From contig JAFVEU010000150.1 of NCBI GenBank assembly GCA_017475845.1, positions 1-8,435 of the forward strand: a DNA stretch of 8,435 nt, written 5' to 3'. The notes beneath the pieces are model-generated. The model saw nothing but the letters and a program-made list of their open reading frames with translations, was not told the DNA's origin and searched no databases. Shown piece by piece: positions 6,442-8,435 of the stretch. The DNA comes from Lachnospiraceae bacterium. GTDB taxonomy: Bacteria > Bacillota > Clostridia > Lachnospirales > Lachnospiraceae. How positions within the stretch are numbered: position 1 is the first letter of the stretch; each line of letters opens with the position of its first letter. The position numbers and the translations under genes are program-made.

Positions 6442-8296
6442 AAACGAACTGCTTTACGGGAGCGGGCTCTCGTCACTGAGCCCCTCCCAGCTTAAGGCAG
6501 TCACTCACTTCCGGGGCCCCTGCGAAGTCATCGCGGGCCCGGGCAGCGGTAAGACCATGGTGATCACTTACCGGCTGCAGCAGCTCATATCCGCACATCT
6601 TATCGACCCATCCAATATCCTTACCCTTACCTTTACAAGAGCCGCTGCTTCCGAAATGGCCGGCAGAGCTTCAAAGCTTATGGGAGACAGGGCTTCAGCC
6701 GTAACCTTCGGCACCTTTCATTCAGTATTCTTAAAGATCTTAAGGCACACCTACCGTTTCACTTCAGATAATATCATCGATACCCGTAAACAAAAGGAAT
6801 TATTGAAAGAGATCACGGAGTCCATGAAGATAGAGCTCCGGGACAGGAACCGCACCCTTTCGGGACTTATAAACGAGATAAGCCGTGTCAAGTGCTCATC
6901 CGGTCCCGGAGAGAGCTTTGACTCCGCCTATATCGACGGGACGCTTTTCCATGAGCTTTTTGACCGTTATAAAAAGAGGATGAAGGACCTTAAGCTCATA
7001 GATTTTGACGATATGATGCTCTTAAGCCTTGATCTCTTTAAGGAGAGGCCCGAAACCTTAAAAAAGTGGCAGGATAAATTTAAGTTTATCCAGGTGGATG
7101 AATTCCAGGATCTGGACAGGGTGCAGTATGAGCTTATAAAGCTCCTTTCCGGAGAAGACAGGAATCTCTTTACCGTCGGGGATGATGACCAGTCGATCTA
7201 CGGCTTCAGGGGTGCTGACCCAAGGGTCATGATGAGCTTCAGGGAGGATCATCCGGAGGCAGAGCTTATCTTCCTTTCCGAGAATTTCAGATCCGACCCG
7301 GAGATAGTCGGGGCAGCGGGAAAGGTCATATCCGCCAATCAGTTCAGGATAGATAAAAACATAATCCCGGGCCGGGAGTTAAGCAGGGAGCCCTCAGGGG
7401 AGGACACAGCCGTGGATCTCAGGGGCTTTAAGGACCGGGAAGAGGAGATCACTGCCTTTAAGGAGATAAGTGACAGGCATTCCTTAAAAAACGCGGCCAT
7501 ACTATTAAGGACGAACGAGCTGCTCTCGTATTATGCGGAAAAGCTGAGCATCCTGAACATAAGCTTTAATTGCAGGGACCGGATAAAGAATATTTATGAT
7601 CACTTCATAGCCGTGGATATATTTGCCATCCTGGCTCTTTCAAACGGGGACAGGAGCCGCTCCCTTTTCCTCACCGTCATGAACCGTCCCTTCCGTGGGA
7701 TCAGCAGGAACGCTCTTCCCTTTGAGAAGGTAAGTATGGAGGATATTCTCAGGTTCCATGAAAAGGACCTGAGGACTATAGCTGAGGTCAGGCGCTTTTT
7801 CAGGGATCTTTCCCTGCTTTCAAAAATGAAGCCCTTTGCTGCCGTACACTATATACTGAAGGGTATGGGGTACGAAAGATTCTTAAAGAACCTCGCACAG
7901 GAAAAGGGCCTTGACTTGGAGGAGCTTCTCCGCACCGCGGAAGAAATAAAGCAGAGAGCCGCTTCCTTCAGATCCTTTGCGGCATGGAAGGAAAAGGCGG
8001 AGGACTATTCCCGGGAATTACAGCGGATGGATTCGAAAAGAGGGAACAGTAAGGAAGGGGCAGGGCTTGAGCTCATGACCATGCACGCCGGCAAGGGCCT
8101 GGAATTTGACGAGGTCTTTCTATTCGATGTAAATGAGGGGATAATCCCCTATCATAAGGCTGTGCTTCCCATGGAAATAGAGGAAGAGAGGCGCCTCCTG
8201 TACACGGCCATGACCAGAGCCAGAAACAGGCTCCACATCTGGCACATCCGCGACAATACGGGGAAAAAGACGGAACCCTCACGGTTTATAATATAA
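6431..8296 (+). CDS. UvrD/PcrA-like superfamily 1 DNA helicase (compact)
   Basis: This is an ATP-driven 3'-5' DNA helicase of the UvrD/Rep/PcrA family, likely in DNA repair or replication-fork upkeep. All motifs are visible in 621 residues: Q-motif LSPSQLKAV (16-24), Walker A AGPGSGKT (35-42), Ia LTFTRAAASEM (66-76), VTFGTFHSVF (91-100), II VDEFQD (222-227), III VGDDDQSIYGFRGADP (249-264), IV LSENFRSDP (282-290), V LMTMHAGKGLEFDEVFL (548-564) and VI EERRLLYTAMTRARNRL (585-601). It stops at PSRFII, where longer relatives (about 720-750 residues) continue into a C-terminal tail, so that tail is missing; the 2B region (about 330-545) is present. The start is TTG at 6431, overlapping gltX by 11 bases, with only AGG (6424-6426) as a ribosome site. 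A stop (TAG) at 6410 and no other start between them leave little choice. Function within the family (uvrD, pcrA or another paralog) is not resolved. Confidence 0.94.
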   Translation: MLPENELLYGSGLSSLSPSQLKAVTHFRGPCEVIAGPGSGKTMVITYRLQQLISAHLIDPSNILTLTFTRAAASEMAGRASKLMGDRASAVTFGTFHSVFLKILRHTYRFTSDNIIDTRKQKELLKEITESMKIELRDRNRTLSGLINEISRVKCSSGPGESFDSAYIDGTLFHELFDRYKKRMKDLKLIDFDDMMLLSLDLFKERPETLKKWQDKFKFIQVDEFQDLDRVQYELIKLLSGEDRNLFTVGDDDQSIYGFRGADPRVMMSFREDHPEAELIFLSENFRSDPEIVGAAGKVISANQFRIDKNIIPGRELSREPSGEDTAVDLRGFKDREEEITAFKEISDRHSLKNAAILLRTNELLSYYAEKLSILNISFNCRDRIKNIYDHFIAVDIFAILALSNGDRSRSLFLTVMNRPFRGISRNALPFEKVSMEDILRFHEKDLRTIAEVRRFFRDLSLLSKMKPFAAVHYILKGMGYERFLKNLAQEKGLDLEELLRTAEEIKQRAASFRSFAAWKEKAEDYSRELQRMDSKRGNSKEGAGLELMTMHAGKGLEFDEVFLFDVNEGIIPYHKAVLPMEIEEERRLLYTAMTRARNRLHIWHIRDNTGKKTEPSRFII

Positions 8297-8435
8297 CTGA
8301 ACCGGACTGTTGTCCTGAACTGTCCTCTTGTTTTCCCATTCCGCATGCACCACCCCGCGAGACCGGTACCCGCCTTTTCGCTGATTTCCCCATTCCGAAG
8401 GCACCACCCCGCGATACTGGCACCCGCCTTTTCGC
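8286..8435 (-). CDS. Possible C-terminal fragment of a repeat protein (partial)
   Basis: The - strand frame is open from the window edge to a TAA at 8286-8288, giving 49 residues. It holds two copies of an 18-residue unit, AKRRVPVSRGGAFGMGKS and AKRRVPVSRGGACGMGKQ, then a short tail ending GSVIL. The start would lie beyond the window. Support: the 54-bp unit keeps the frame, and five of the six differences over 51 aligned bases are at third codon positions and silent. Against: the overlapping + strand frame (without a start codon) also places those five sites at third positions, the stretch is short, and no family is recognised. If real, it is a convergent, Arg/Lys/Gly-rich product overlapping the helicase end by 11 bases. 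It may instead be a non-coding repeat. Confidence 0.25.
   Translation of the reverse strand, partial: AKRRVPVSRGGAFGMGKSAKRRVPVSRGGACGMGKQEDSSGQQSGSVIL
8331..8435. repeat. 54-bp direct repeat, about two copies, running off the window
   Basis: Copy 1 spans 8331-8384 and copy 2 spans 8385-8435, cut by the window end. They match at 45 of 51 aligned bases; differences fall at 8334, 8344, 8346, 8361, 8364 and 8367. Shared blocks include CATTCCG, GCACCACCCCGCGA and ACCCGCCTTTTCGC. A hairpin possible in copy 2 (AAGGC 8398-8402 with GCCTT 8426-8430) is not preserved in copy 1, so a conserved RNA stem is not supported. The array may continue beyond the window. Confidence 0.85.

Noticed and set aside
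8304..8334. Intrinsic terminator after the helicase (GGAC-TGTT-GTCC then a T-rich stretch)
   Set aside because: The stem has only 4 bp and the TTTT at 8331-8334 is 15 bases away; too weak to call.
8158..8435. + strand frame through the 54-bp repeat (FPIPHAPPRETGTRLF unit)
   Set aside because: It is open but has no ATG, GTG or TTG start after the TAA at 8155-8157; it would need a frameshift from the helicase, whose own stop is normal for a PSRF ending.

Overview
The window looks like ordinary chromosome from an anaerobic Bacillota, most likely of the class Clostridia and plausibly Lachnospiraceae. This rests on the GldA/GldF-G style ABC exporter, a GluRS that opens with a GKMHVGNLRTALY block, a short UvrD-type helicase, strong AGGAGG-type ribosome sites and frequent ATA/AGG codons at roughly 50% GC. 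The family-level placement is inference. No database search was possible. All four complete or near-complete genes lie on the + strand, plus one possible fragment on the - strand at the right edge.

Left (1-3137): an ABC exporter of the gliding/ABC-2 type. The ATPase (5' end outside the window, ending in a tandem-repeat acidic tail) overlaps by one base (TAATG) a 708-residue fusion of an ABC-2 permease with a GldG-like extracellular domain. The two proteins should assemble one membrane complex. Its substrate cannot be read from the sequence.

3138-3333: a 196-bp gap with a short tandem array of 35-38 bp units that can fold as hairpins, followed by a candidate promoter very close to the next start codon.

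Middle (3334-8296): a membrane-anchored NlpC/P60 peptidase with a very acidic Asp/Glu/Ser tail, then glutamyl-tRNA synthetase (gltX), then a compact UvrD/PcrA-like helicase. The gltX and helicase genes overlap by 11 bases, with a TTG start for the helicase. The 69-bp gap before gltX has no convincing terminator, so these three genes may be one transcription unit.

Right edge (8297-8435): about two copies of a 54-bp direct repeat that runs off the window. On the - strand it reads as an open 18-residue repeat ending at a stop inside the helicase gene, and most differences between copies fall at third codon positions. This is the least explained element in the window.

I see no CRISPR array, transposase, tRNA, rRNA or phage gene. 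No complete, clearly new multi-gene system is visible. The items worth a second look are the edge repeat, the intergenic hairpin array, the acidic-tailed NlpC/P60 protein and the repeat tail of the ATPase.
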